Below, in pieces: positions 22,650 through 34,896 of a DNA stretch of 64,000 bases. The DNA lies in NCBI GenBank assembly GCA_031472005.1, contig PZJY01000013.1, forward strand, positions 1,116,001 through 1,180,000, in the 5' to 3' direction. Made by a program: the position numbers and the translations under genes. Source of the DNA: Tetracladium setigerum (lineage: Eukaryota; Ascomycota; Leotiomycetes; Helotiales). The notes beneath the pieces were generated by a model. It saw nothing but the letters and a program-made list of their open reading frames with translations. It searched no databases and had not been told where the DNA came from. The first letter of the stretch is position 1, and every line of letters begins with the position of its first letter.

Positions 22650-24486
22650 GAGCTTTTTTAGTTCTCGACGGTCGCGTTTTCTTGATTTATATCAGAGACC
22701 AGAGAAAGGCGAAATGGACATATAGGAGATAAAGATGGAGTGGGGCCGAGATTCAACCGACGCGACGTGATAGATCTGGTGGTTGGCTTGCTGTTTAAAC
22801 ACTCTATGGTGGGTTACCAGGAGGAATGGGAGGATAAAGACGCGATGCGAATGGGGAATGTGCGAGGCTCGGCAGAGTTCCCATCTTCCCATTTGTACCC
22901 TTTGGATCTTATAGTCAAAGGCAGGACTTGCATGACTTCGCAGAACATGAACCTGCATTCTGGGAGGCTCTGGGCTTTCACGGCGCTTGCCATATCAGAT
23001 GCCAAATCCCACGCGTCTTCGACCAGTTCATCCGCGACACGGCTTTGCTTCTTTCTCTTTCCCTTCCCCTGGCCAGAAGATGTGCCCATCCGTTATCTGT
23101 TGTTTTTCTGCAAGGCATGACATACCGGGCACCTGATTGTCGCTCACGGGCTCCATGAGCAGGAACCCGGTGATCTCGTCCTTGTGTGTTTACATGTTTG
23201 CATGTTTGGCTTGCTCTATCAGTGGCAACCCTCGATATCTGATCCGTCCCTTCTATGGGCCCTACCATAGGATTCATGGCGTACGGAACCACAAAGAGCA
23301 AGAGCTTCAGGGTCTCCATTGGATTATCGCTACGAGTTGTGGTGGAGTTCTTGATCCTTAGGGATTTCGTCATTTCCGCTGCCAGGCAAGGTCCATCCTT
23401 TGCACTTTCCAATGTCCCTCACCTTTTTCCAAATGTTTTATATCCTAGGCTTGTCCGCTCCATATAGTGGTAGGCTTGTCGATGGCCAGATCTCCAGGGA
23501 AGAGGGACAGCGGGGCCGATTGTTTGGACCATGGAGGAGCTTCCTCTACCTGTGCTGGAGTGTTCGCAAAGTGCCACCTGGTCTGGGTACCCGTCCTCTC
23601 TATATCATGACCAAAATCCATGTCATCGCCATTCGAAATATTGTAGGCTCTTGCAGGGGCACATTTTCTGGTTTCCCTTCTCCTCCGTTTCATGCCAAAG
23701 GCCTATATCGTCACCGTTCGAAAGGCTGTGCGATTGTCGGAGGGGCGAAGTGTAAGGTTTGGGGTATTATCGAGGCGGCCCATAAATATGTATATTTCCT
23801 GGCTCCGTAGCAGATCTCCATGCTTACATTTCCTTAATTCCTTTGAAAGTGCGAGCATCCTCCCCCATCCCAAAGTTCTTGTCTGCGATTCAATTCTCCC
23901 CGACCATGAACTGGTTGTTTCCCTCTGTCTGAGCCGGGATTACCGTTGGCTTTTCATGAGCTGGCGTCGTAGTTGTGGATTCCTCGTTGTGGGTTGTGGG
24001 TTGTCGTTGAAGAAAGAGAGGGAAGTCTATTATTATTAGCCGGCCTTTGCTTCTTTTTTAGCTCCAATGTCTAGTGACCACAAGCAGGATGACCGGCAGG
24101 ATGACCGATTTCTCACACCGCAAGAACTGATTCGGCCAATCTTGCAATAATTAATATGGATGCGAGTTGCTTGCAAATCAAGTAGAAAGCTGGGGGTTCA
24201 GGGTTCATAAATAAGCGTAGCGCGCATCCTGTCCTGCACGTTCTGTGGGATCCAGGAACGAAAAGACAGGGATCACGCCAAGACTCTCGACCATCCTCCA
24301 AGCAATATCAACCGCCTAATTAAAATACCACGACCGCTCTCCTTGGAGTCGCAATCGCAACTTTGAGTGAACAACTCCAGGGCTTATATCGAGTCACCAG
24401 GACCCATGAAATCGCAGCAATTCCCTGTGGTATTTCATGCAAGCTGTGTGGGAGTGTGAGATTCATTCGCTGAAAAAGAGGACACA
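22650..24486. other. Gene-poor stretch before the ceramide glucosyltransferase gene
   Basis: 1.8 kb with many overlapping frames in all phases but none with domain-like or conserved-looking sequence. The longest, about 140 codons on either strand near 23.0-23.8 kb, lack believable start contexts and look random. The right end is the ceramide glucosyltransferase promoter. Confidence 0.45.
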
Positions 24487-26080
24487 ATGTCTTCTTCCTC
24501 TATCCTGGTGCTCTGTGCTGCTTGTGTCAGTTTGGTATGGTATATCTTCATCATAACCATCCAAGCCATTGGAGTATTTCAACTGTAAGTTTCCCTTCCC
24601 CCTACTCCCCATTCCATCTTTTTCTTTCCCGAAAAAAGATATATGAAATCTAACGTTTCTAACCCGTCTCAACAAGATATAAAAACTACTCCTCACCTCA
24701 ACCCACGCCCAATTCAGCCAGCATCCCTGAAAAGGATCTCCCCGCCATCACCATCCTCCGCCCAGTCAAAGGCCTCGACGCCAACCTGTACGAATGTCTA
24801 GCCTCGACATTCCAACTCTCCTACCCATCAAGCAAACTCACCATCTCTCTCTGCATCTCCTCACGCAAAGATGCCGCCTTCCCCATCCTACAGAAGCTCC
24901 TCGTCGACTTCCCCAAATGCAAAGTCAAATTATTCATCGAGGAAGAAGACGAGGATCTTCTAAGCAGTAAAATAGGACCAAATCCCAAGATCAGGAATCT
25001 CACTCGTGCTTACAAAGAAGCCCAAAGTGACGTGATCTGGATTGTTGACTGTAATGTCTGGATTAGCAATGTGGCAGCTGGGAGGATGATCGATAAACTT
25101 TGTGGTTACGGACCAAATGGAACGCGAGTTCTCCCGTACAGATTCGTACATCAAATTCCAATTGTCGTTGATCAGAAGACGACGCTGAAGGATAAGAACT
25201 CTAGCTTATCCTCATGGAGAATCCCCGGCTCCAAGACGTTTATCTTCTCCAACATGACGACGATGCTTAGGAATGCGGTGCGAACCAAAGGCGGCCGCCT
25301 CGAAGAAATGTTCATGGCGACGTCACACGCAAAATTCTATTCATTTTTCTGCAAAGCCGCAGCGCGAGCCTGTGTCGTAGGAAAATCCAACATGTTTCGC
25401 AAATCCCATCTCGACCGCTTGACCGCTCAGGCCGATCCCTCCAGGCCAGCTGGGATCGATTTCTTCTCGCACAACATTTGCGAGGATCAATTGATTGGCA
25501 CCATGCTCTGGCAAGAGACATCGCCGACAGATGACCCTCCACGACAGAAATGGGGAAGCATGCTTTGATACCGGGAGATATCGTCGTTCAACCCGTGGCG
25601 GAGATGTCTGTGGGTGATTTTGTGGCGAGGAGATTACGCTGGCAGAGGGTGAGGAAGTTTGAAAAGTTGACTGCTTTTATCGTGGAGCCGGGGATAGAGA
25701 GTTTGATATGGTCAGCCCATGGAGCTTTTGCCATTACCACTCTTCCTTTCTTGTACAAAACCCTCGGTGTTTCTCCAACGTGGGGAGGCTTCGCTGTAGT
25801 GTGGACCGTGGGAATTTTGGTGATGTTAGTGAACGACTGGTTTGTGTACGCAAAACTCCATTCCGGTGTTTCTCAGCATTTCGATTCAAACACTCCAGCG
25901 TTCGCTCTTCCACCTTTGACAGCGCACAGGAGGCCGTTTGGTGAATGGTTGGCGGCTTGGATATTTCGGGAACTGCTGGCTTTGCCAATTTGGTGTTTGG
26001 CCGGATGCGGATCGACGGTTAGTTGGAGATCCAAGAAGTTCCAAGTCGGCTTGGATATGACGGTGCATGAGATTGAGTGA
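24487..26080 (+). CDS. Ceramide glucosyltransferase (glucosylceramide synthase, GT21)
   Basis: Two exons, 24487-24584 and 24677-26080, joined over a 92-bp intron. One base must be added to the G run at 25552-25555; then the gene is 501 codons (500 residues), right for fungal GCS. The N-terminal signal-anchor (LVLCAACVSLVWYIFIITI) is followed by the GT21 start LPAITILRPVKGLD. The second Asp is in VDCNVWI and the third in HNICEDQLIG. The diagnostic (R/Q)xxRW signature is read in RRLRWQR, which lies just after the corrected base. Two C-terminal membrane segments follow (ITTLPFLYKTLG, FAVVWTVGILVMLV). The enzyme transfers glucose from UDP-glucose to ceramide in the Golgi/ER, supplying glucosylceramide for membranes and polar growth. 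As sequenced, the frame stops at 25568, before the RxxRW motif, so an uncorrected annotation would look inactive. Confidence 0.92.
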
Positions 26081-28848
26081 GTGAATGAAGGATGAAAAGA
26101 CGAATGAGCTGGGCGAAAGGAAGTAAAAGATGCTGGCGTTCCAATGACAATGGAAGGACGGGTGGAAATAATTCGAAGTTCGGCCCAACAATTAATATTC
26201 GTCTCCCCAATTCTTCTTCTTCATTTCTCGATGAGCACACTGAGTTAAGCATTTGTACCTTCATAAACAAGAAATCCAGAGAGAGCAAACAAGAACTAAG
26301 CACATCCATCACCGGCATCTTCGGCAACACTGCCAACAAGGGGTCCTCTCAAGACTTTAAATCCCCAACGGCTCATTTCAGAATCTCCACATGAAACCAA
26401 ACATTCCGTCGCCTCAAATTCGCGATTTGCAACAAAAGCAATGCGATGGACCTACCTGTCGGGAAATTGAAAATTCTAGAAGGGCTGCCACGTTCGAGAA
26501 AACAAACAAGGGAGGAGGAACTTGGACGCTTGTTCGGCTTGTTCTCTCTTGTTCTCTCTTTTCTCCCCTCTCGCTCGCCCCTTGGAACCATTTCAGGTCC
26601 CGACGCCCGGTCGCCAAGAAATGTGACTAGTAACATCCGACCACCATGGGCCACTTTTGTATGGACAATTTGAACATGTGTCCCCCAGTTGTCCCCCAGT
26701 TGTCCCCTCTTTTCTCATTTCTACGGAGATAGGCGAGATAGGCGAGATCCTCTCTGTGTGTGATCTATCTTGTCTCGCCGAGTAGGACGATCATTACTAT
26801 ACTCCGTCCTTTAGGTTACAGTTCTCGCCAGTTGCAGATCACATGTTGACGAATCTGATAGGCCAGAATACTGTAAGAAATCCCATGCCGATGCAACAAC
26901 GTCTGTGGCCGTCACTTCGTCGATGTGCAACAAAATGCATAAATCTTTTTCCGTTCGTTGGCGCTTTCCAAGCGAGTCGAATCGGATAGTTCTTGGGAGG
27001 ACCCTAAGTACCTTGTAATCCTTATTAGGGTTACTAGGTAGGAAGTGTGAATGAATGAACGATCCCTCTTTGGTTGATTGGACGGCGATCATGGTCATGG
27101 TGATGAAGATGATGCTTGCGTGCATGGCGCCAGCAACCGCAAATCACCGAAATCATCCCAAAGTCAAAATAGTTATGTTACTTATGCGGTCGGTGGTGAA
27201 TGAATCAGTGATGATTCGTCAACCTTCGCTCGGGGTCAGCAGTGTCAGTGTGTTCCCAAAAGCGATGTGCAACAACAACTCAAAACCTCCTCACCCCTCT
27301 CGCTAAAGTCACGAATCAAAACAAATACGCACCCCACCAGTCAGCCTGTCCCTTTGAGTGCTGCTCGTCACACGAATAGATACTGTACGGAGTACGGATG
27401 CATGCTTGCTGCTGATTTGTTACCTGTCGTCAGGTTTTCTACGCTGTGCAACAAAAAACGGCGGTGACTCCTCTTCGATCCATGCTTTCTCGCTTGAGCT
27501 GGAGCGTGAGTCAAAAATAAGGATCCGAGTTCCCCATTATTCCCATGGATGATGGAAGAAGCATGGGAGCATGAAGCATGGAAAAAGTATGGGCAGGAGG
27601 TATATTTATGTCCGAATATGCCGCCTCTCAAACGCCTCCCAGCTCTGATTCGAGAATGTTACTGTACAGTACAGAAGTGGCATGCAGCATGACAATGGTT
27701 AGGATTTGCAGATGTGCAGCAAAAGGCGTTTTTCTTCGCGAGGCCACGAGGGTCTTGCAGAAATGCCAATTCTGCACGCACGGCAGTCAGGAAATATTGA
27801 CGCTCAGAATCATTGGAAATAATGGACCAATAATGCTCACAAATACAATTGAGTTGGGAAACATGTACTAGGATATTTCTCAAGAGAAGAACATTCGCGA
27901 ATAATTGGATCTCTATTTTGGTTCGTTGATGCTGAGATGGAGGAAGAAGCTGATGAACCACAAAATCATTCCCACCAACCTCTCAAGAAACATAAAACTA
28001 CCAAATAATTTTACATGAAGAAAATAAATAAGAAAAAAATACCTTTACCTTCCATACCGTAAAATCTAACAACATCTCATCTCTCTCTCCTCAAGACTCC
28101 ATCCAGTACTCCAGCACAATACAACAGATGAAAGTAACAAGCCACCCCGCCCCTCCTCAGCTCCTCAAATAACCCAATCGCAGGGCAAAATCACCATAAC
28201 TAGGCAGGTAACTACTGTGCTGTACAGCAGGGGACCTTCGACTACTGCACGCCAGTAGAGAAGAAGCTTCTGCGACGTGCAACAAGAAAATCCAACAGGA
28301 AATCTAAACAGCCCGCGCGCAGCCGCCCAACCATATAGTACACTTTCAGAAGCGGGAAGGAAATATAGACATGAGTGGTCAGATAATGCCTCCTCCGTGC
28401 TGCGAGCATGTGATATTGGTTGGATAAGCTGTAACGAGTCGGGTTTAACGGCCAAAGTGGCTTGTGAGGTAATACAGTACAGTAGTTTATGACCGAACTA
28501 TCCGTAGGTTGATGGAGAAATACGTGGTGTTGGTCGATTTGCGGCTGCGGAAGCGCGGAGACGGGAAGAAGGGGTTAGTTAGATGGACTTCCATGACCCT
28601 ACATGCTAGAGTTGGCGGCCCAATTTTCAGATACCCGTAGAGCGAAAGGAATTGAAATAGTAGAGGTCGCTTAACGATAATATCATAAATTCGTCGTTCC
28701 CGTATCATTAGTTTTTGTTACTTTCGCATGAAAAACAGAAACCAAAAACAGAACCGCTTATATTGTATATCCTCATCCGGCTCCAACTCCAGCCCACCCT
28801 AACAGACCAATTAAACCCGCATTGCCCAATCATGTTTCGATGAATTCA
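26081..28848. other. Long gene-poor convergent region
   Basis: 2.8 kb between the ends of the GCS gene and the anoctamin gene. No believable gene was found. It contains an 11-bp tandem repeat (GTTGTCCCCCA, about 26684-26708), a following AGGCGAGAT doublet (about 26733-26748), and two doubled GTACAGTAC motifs (27661-27674 and 28471-28485). Its size is unusual for two converging genes. It may hold non-coding transcripts or an eroded element. Confidence 0.45.
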
Positions 28849-31435
28849 TCACAACTCCTTCTTGGACTCAATGGATGCCGAAGGTGAAGGTGCAGCCTGC
28901 AAATCGTATCGTTAGTCAAGCCCAGGCAAAAGATCAGAATAATAGAAGACGTACTTTTGCAATGTATGATTTACCTATGGCAATTGTCTCGGCTTGACCA
29001 CGTTGCCGTTGCCAGAACCTCTCTTCTGGTGTACCGTGGCCATTGAGTGTGGACTGTCTTGCCTCTTCCTCGAGGGTCGTTCTAGAGATTTTCTCTCCTG
29101 CTGCGATGCCACCAATTGCAAGCTCTCTGGCAGCTTCTTGGCCAAGGCTCTCAGCGATGTATTCCCTACTTTAGTTAGCAGTATCCAAATCTACGCCACA
29201 GATGGCTTACTTTCGAACCCTGAACCTCTCTGCCCTTTCCTTTTGGAGACCAGGACTATCGAGTTTACTGAGTGCTGTTCTAATTGCGAGTTGAACCCCC
29301 AAGAAAATGTGTTCCGAAAAGAAGATTGTCAAAAGAAGACCCCAGCCTTTGATATCCCACGGTGATCCACCAGGCCCTAGGCCTGTGCCGCTGAACAAGT
29401 AGACAAGCGCAGCCGATGTAATGCTACCTAGCCATGCTAAGAATGCAAGAGAATTCAACCAAGGGCCAATCGAGTCCGCTCGCCATGGGACCGGGCGCTG
29501 TGTTTGCATGGCGATCTTGACTGCATCCCCACGAAGCTCGATCCAGTTATTGATGAGGAAGGAAACTGCAGTCAGCGGCCAGACTACCGAGAATAATGAG
29601 AGGTAGCCTGAAATAATTAGAAAGTGCTCGAAATCGGAGGGAATCCTGCTTACCGAATTGAACAATCATCTCTCTGAAGTCCCCAGTGACATCATAGACA
29701 TCCAACTCTGCTTCATTGCGTACTCGAACCAAGAATTCCTTCTCCTCTGGGTGATCATCCGCGGTAGTATTATTCGCTGATCCTCCTTTCTGCGCAGCAC
29801 GGCTCGACTTGACCTCCTTGACCTTGTGAAAAACCTTCTTCTTGACGAAGGGAACAATAATCTCCAATAGGAAATTCACGATTTGAGCTGTTACAGTGAA
29901 GTAAATAACCTGCTTCTTCAATCTGTTGGGGTTGATCTCAAAGTTTAAGCTTGGTGTTTCTAATTGCTTCTCGTTCTCGGCGAATGGCTTGACCGTGAGA
30001 GAGAAGATATCCAGGTGAGGAACGATAAGTTGGCCGAATGGAACGTAGACGAAGGCTGTGAGCAAGATCGGCAGATATGAGGTGATGAAATTGAGTACGA
30101 AAACCTTCTGTACCATCGCTGTTTGGTGGGCTGAGCTATGTTAGCCAGAGCCATTATTTTATGTTATGCATTCAGCGTACCATCCACTGTCTCATAATTC
30201 TCCAGGTCTGTCAATTTTGCGGCAAATCCAGTCAGAAGTGCGGAGAGCGTAGGCATGACGGTGGTCAAGATGACAGTTGGAAGGAATACCTATTGGTAAT
30301 GTTAGACGAGAGGCAACATTGAATAAGTGCTCCTTACCAAGTACGATTTAAATGGGCCATCATAAACTTCGGAAATGAAGATCTCAATCCCAAAGCACGT
30401 GGCAATCAGACTTCCGAGAGCCAAAGCTGCCCCTATGGCGAAGGGAACTTGAAGAAGTTGCCTTGAAAGTCTCTTGAGGGGAGAGTATACTCGGATATCC
30501 TCGCCAGTAATTGGATCCGTGATAGTATTTTCATGTTTGAAATCCGGTCTTGGGAGCTGAATCTTCGAGACACCTCGTACCCCCACTGAACAGCGAGATC
30601 AGTCTCTTGCTTCTTCCAAAACTCAACAAAGAAGATTGTCCATAGAGCGTTGATGATGGCGTAAATTGGAGAGTAACCGCCCAACAAAACCCAGGCACAG
30701 AAGCCGACTCCAGCAGGGAAGATCAAGAATAGGAAGTAAGACTGCATGAAAGCAAAATAAAATGCAATCTTCTCGCCAAATGTATCCTTGATGTCTTCTA
30801 GGTCATCGGGGCCAAGGAAGTACTTGGAAGTTAAGTCCTTGATCCATGCTTTGTTGAAAGTGTGGTTGTGCAGAGCAAAGATAGACTCAACGCAGGTCCA
30901 ATCTCCTTTCTTGGGCGTAATTCCAGCACCACCTTCGCTTGTGAGTTTTGTGATCAACAGATATACCAACCGTAATCGTTCAGCTTCGGTGACCGGCTCA
31001 TTTTCCATACTCTCGTTCATATCTTTCGCGGGAGCTTCGGAGCGGACGCCATAGAGCCAATCCTGAACTCGCGATCGATAGACCTCTGCCTTGAGGTGTT
31101 CGTCCGAGGAGACCTTGATGAAAACCAGTACGGCACAGTTGTCTCCATTCCGAACTTCGGTCGCGAGGCCGACATTGTTGAGGGCTTGGATGAGTCGTTC
31201 GAATTGTGCTTCAGCTTTAGCTTTGCCTGCATATTGTTAGAATTTGCATGCGGATGAGGGGTAGATAGTACACACTGGTTGTTGCGAACCGATAGTCCAC
31301 CACATAGTCCACACTGGAATAGTTAGCGAATTTCCCCTTTATATTACTGTAATTCAGAGTAACAAACTCAAAATTAGTGTTTAAAGCATTGTGTTTGGTG
31401 GGGCTTGATTCGTCGAGATGCTTGGATGAAGCCAT
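28849..31435 (-). CDS. Anoctamin/TMEM16 family protein (yeast Ist2-like)
   Basis: Eight exons on the minus strand: 31435-31368, 31313-31276, 31226-30338, 30289-30181, 30130-29654, 29607-29211, 29165-28955, 28896-28849. One base must be added to the C run at 30580-30584 (plus strand). The total is then exactly 746 codons. The N-terminal cytosolic domain opens MASSKHLDES...DVDYVVDYRF. The anoctamin core starts at IAFYFAFMQSYFLFLIFPAGVGF and contains eight or more membrane segments, with SPLKRLSRQ, FVLNFITSYLPILLTAFVYVPFG and SEHIFLGVQLAIR as landmarks. In yeast, Ist2 tethers cortical ER to the plasma membrane; other fungal members may scramble lipids. The C-terminus is short and lacks the long basic tail of yeast Ist2. 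It is divergent from the metallophosphoesterase gene, with 546 bp between the starts. Confidence 0.9.
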
Positions 31436-31981
31436 GATTGCGGTCGGCGGTCGAGCTGAATACTGTCCAACTGGACTTGCTTGCTTTCTTCCAAGTAAGC
31501 ACACAGGGGAAGAAAGAAGAGAAGGGAGCACTGGTATGCAAAGTATTTGGAGCCGCAGATGCGCCAAAGAAATTCCAAGGAAATGCAGCTGGTGATGTTA
31601 TGTTTTCAAGAAGCGGAGGGGACCATCGTTCCCAAAGTGAATGACGTGGGAATGCCAAGTTCAGAAGCTCAGCTCCCCTGTCGCTCGTTGCCCCACAGTC
31701 CTGGAGGTCACTTCCTCTGTGTACCGTACTGCACTGAAGCACAAGTACAAGGTACCTAGATACCAGCCTGATAATGAACAGATCACAACAACAACAACCG
31801 CATCGGATCGCATCCCAGGTGCCTTTGGTTGTAAAGGACACCTCGATGTGATAGTTAGTCACTGAGGGTATAAATATCCTAACCATCGCCAGATCAACCA
31901 ACAGGTTTCCCTGAACCATACCATTCTGTTGATTCAACACTCTAAAGACCACAACCCAGAAGCTCCACGACCACCTCCAAG
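31436..31981. promoter_or_regulatory. Divergent promoter region, anoctamin and metallophosphoesterase
   Basis: The 546 bp between two divergent ATGs must serve both genes. A TATA-like GGGTATAAATATC lies at 31867-31879, about 100 bp before the metallophosphoesterase ATG. No other motif stands out. Confidence 0.5.
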
Positions 31982-33036
31982 ATGGCTAACCAACCCAAAC
32001 AACCCCGACCAAAATCACAATGGCCATGGTCACGTCGAAAAATGATTTGGGACCCCCCCACAGCTCTCGATAGCATCCTCGACTCCCCGCTCCGCTTCCT
32101 CATCCAAAGCCTACACAACTTCCTCCTCTACCTCCGAGGTCCCTCCTTCAAAACTCCCAAGAACAAGCCTACAATCCGCATAATCTGCCTCTCCGACACA
32201 CACACCAACACGCCCTCCATCCCCCACGGTGACCTCCTCATTCACGCGGGGGATCTCACGAATGCCGGCACTGTGGAGGAGATACAAAAGCAACTCGATT
32301 GGCTAGCGGCACAACCTCACAGGGAGAAGATTGTCATTGCTGGCAACCATGATGGCTATCTTGACCCGAAGTCAAGGAAGGAGGAGGATAAGGGTAAGAA
32401 GCTTGATTTCAAGGGAATACACTTTCTCCAGAACAAGGCTATCACTTTGAGGTTCAAAGGAGGGAGAAAGCTCAATTTCTATGGCGCGGGTGATATTCCG
32501 AAGTGTGGAGGGACTGATTTCGCGTAAGTCTCGTGTAGCTGCTATGATTATGCTGGATTTGGACAAATTCTAATTGAAATCAGGTATCAATACAATCGAG
32601 ACGACCATCCCTGGCAGAACAGAATCCCCCTTGAAACCGACGTCCTGATCACACATACCCCTCCTCGATACCATCTCGATTTGAGCATAGGTTGCGCGGG
32701 GCTATTGGAGGAAATATGGCGCGTCCGACCTCGTCTCCATGTCTTTGGGCATGTGCACTCTGGTCACGGTCGAGAATTTGTATTCTGGGATGAAGCACAG
32801 AGATCATATGAACGTCTGATGGCAAGGAAAAAGGAAGGGGTATATTGGTAGATATCATACCAAGCTCAGCATGGGTTGATGCTTTGAAAGTGGTCTGGCA
32901 TGGATTCAGAGGTATCCTCTGGCAGAAACTTATGGTAGGTCCAAGTGGAGGGAATGGAGGAATAATGGTCAATGCAGCGGTCGTGTATCAGAGCACCACG
33001 GCTGTCGGTAATCCTGTGGCCATCGTGGAGTTGTGA
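31982..33036 (+). CDS. Calcineurin-like metallophosphoesterase (MPPED-like)
   Basis: Two exons, 31982-32523 and 32584-33036, with a 60-bp intron. One base must be added in the G run at 32837-32840; the total is then 332 codons (331 residues). All metal-binding blocks of the superfamily are present in order: ICLSDTHTN (DxH), HAGDLTNAG (GDxxxxG), IAGNHDGYL (GNHD), LITHTPPRYH and VFGHVHSGHG (GHxH). Spacing matches the MPPED/Ted-type fungal branch, which includes predicted cyclic-nucleotide or other phosphodiesterases; the substrate is unknown. The basic N-terminus and a short hydrophobic segment (LRFLIQSLHNFLLYL) could allow membrane association. Without the added base the frame stops at about 32851, losing the last 60 residues but none of the metal ligands. 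Confidence 0.9.
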
Positions 33037-33143
33037 GTATTTCTTAGAAAGAACATAAGACAATATCAACGTAATACCATAATCAGACCCTGCATTCTAT
33101 CCGAGTATATCAAACCATTTAAAAATTACCCTTTGTTACAATC

Positions 33144-34896
33144 CTATAACTTGTTCTCAATCGTACACTTCTTTCCCTCCATGGGCCAACAGATTTCTTT
33201 CCTATCCACTACAGAAAGGAATAAGTCAGTAAAGATCTTTTCAAAATACACGAAGAAACACCACTTGGCTCACAAGACACCCAACCTCAACCAAAAGAAA
33301 CCACACAAACTACATCAACCGCTCCTCATAAAACCCAAAAAGCAAGAACCAAGCAAAACCAACCAAACAAATACACTCACAATATTTGAACCACGGCCCC
33401 TGCGGTCCACCAATCCACTTCTTATACCCATGAAAATCCTCCTGCCCTTTCCTATCCATCGGATACTGCTCATCACCCCACCTACCCTCAAACTTCAACC
33501 AATCAACCGGCGTTTCCTTGGTCTTTGGCTGCGGCTCGAACTCGTTGGTCGACACGGAGTAGGTGTAGAAATATGCGGAGAGGGTGGGGTCCCAGAGGCG
33601 GCCTTGAGAGGTGTGGTCGTAGGCGATTCTGGAGGGGATCTCATCGTCTGGGTGGGGTTTGAGATGTTAGAGATTGAGATTTGGATTTTGGTTTGTGAGA
33701 GCAGGGAAGATATGGAAGGGGAGGAGAATACTTACGTTGAGCGTGAAGATCATGAGAACCTGGATCAGCGTAATTTGCGTGTGATCCTCGAGCGGAATAG
33801 GCGATTGGACGATTATTGGAGGATTTTTGAACGGCGGAGAATGTGTATGCTCGGCCATACTCGTGTTGGGAGTACCAGATTGATTGGGGTTTTCCATTTT
33901 GGAATCGGATTGCATTGTGTTCCCTGTCAATAATATCCATCAAATCTTTGCTTCAAAGCGGGAATGCTCTACGTGAAGTAATAAATTGGAAATTGAGGAA
34001 TGCAAGAGAAAACATACCAATCACCAACATGGTTCCCGACAATGTGTCCAAGAGCGTGAGGACCCTCGTTAAACGAATAGAAATACATATAAAATGCATC
34101 CACTATCCCATCCTCCTTCTCAACCACAATCACAGCCGTACTTTCCGCCCGATGAGTTTGCAAAGTCTTCAGATCTGGTTCCTGTCCGTGCAAGAATTTG
34201 CGGATTTTTATTGCTCCTCCCTTTTCCATACCTTTGATGACGGTGAGGTAGATATGTTCGCTGTCATTTAGTTTGTTAAGGTCGGAGAGATTGTCGAGGG
34301 TGAATTTTGAGTTGGGTAGAAGAGTGATGAAGTTTTGAGCTGGGTGCGTCTTTTTGATGTGTTTTGCTAGGTCGCTAGGGTTGTAGAGCTCGTTTTTGTC
34401 AAGATAGACTAATGGTGCTGTTGGATGTGTTAAAATTGGGGTAGTGGTGATGGAGTATTGACTACTGACCGTATTCAAGCACATAAGGTGGGATTGATGA
34501 TCCAGCGAATTCTTTCAATAATTTTTCCGATAATTCGGTAGATTTTGGCGGTATCGATACTGGTAAAATCTTTTCCTTGGAGAGGATATTCCACGCTAGA
34601 AGAATGAGGAATGTTGCGAGGAGAAAGAGCATGAGCTGTATGAATGAAATTGTGTTAGCAACTTGGTTGATTTGAGTAGATGCGATGGGGAAATTGACCT
34701 TTAATCTTGAAAGATTTGCATAGAAGTCGAGTACACGACTTGGGACATATCTTGTGAGAAAATCATATTTAACCTTCGGTTTCGTGTGACTCGAGCTGGA
34801 ATTAGAGGATGCAGAGCTTGATGGGAGGAAGGCATCGTTTTCCCTCTCTCCAAGTTCGATGTCATCTGATTCTTGATGGGTTGGACGAGAAGCCAT
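33144..34896 (-). CDS. vps62: VPS62-family protein, membrane-anchored
   Basis: Five exons on the minus strand: 34896-34470, 34417-34018, 33923-33736, 33647-33381, 33208-33144; phases agree and give 448 residues. The final short exon restores the LDRKEICWP ending seen in the family; reading through its donor (GTGAGT at 33380-33375) would instead end at 33310. The N-terminus is cytosolic and Ser-rich, followed by one membrane segment (LMLFLLATFLILLAWNIL). The VPS62 domain covers the rest: APLVYLDKNELYNPSDLAKHI, AFYMYFYSFNEG, GNHVGDWEHN, ARGSHANYADPG and LWDPTLSAYFYTY. VPS62 in yeast affects vacuolar protein sorting; molecular function is unknown. A further 63-bp in-frame intron in exon 1 (GTCAAT...CATACAG) is possible and would shorten the protein by 21 residues. 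The gene converges on the metallophosphoesterase gene, 107 bp away. Confidence 0.9.

Noticed and set aside
22814..23412. Minus-strand frames of about 90 and 144 codons with Lys-rich starts
   Set aside because: No domain, no supporting splice pattern, and equally long overlapping frames on the plus strand.
33310..33380. VPS62 C-terminus ending at 33310 with a hydrophobic tail
   Set aside because: Splicing from GTGAGT at 33380-33375 to 33208 gives the LDRKE ending known in the family.
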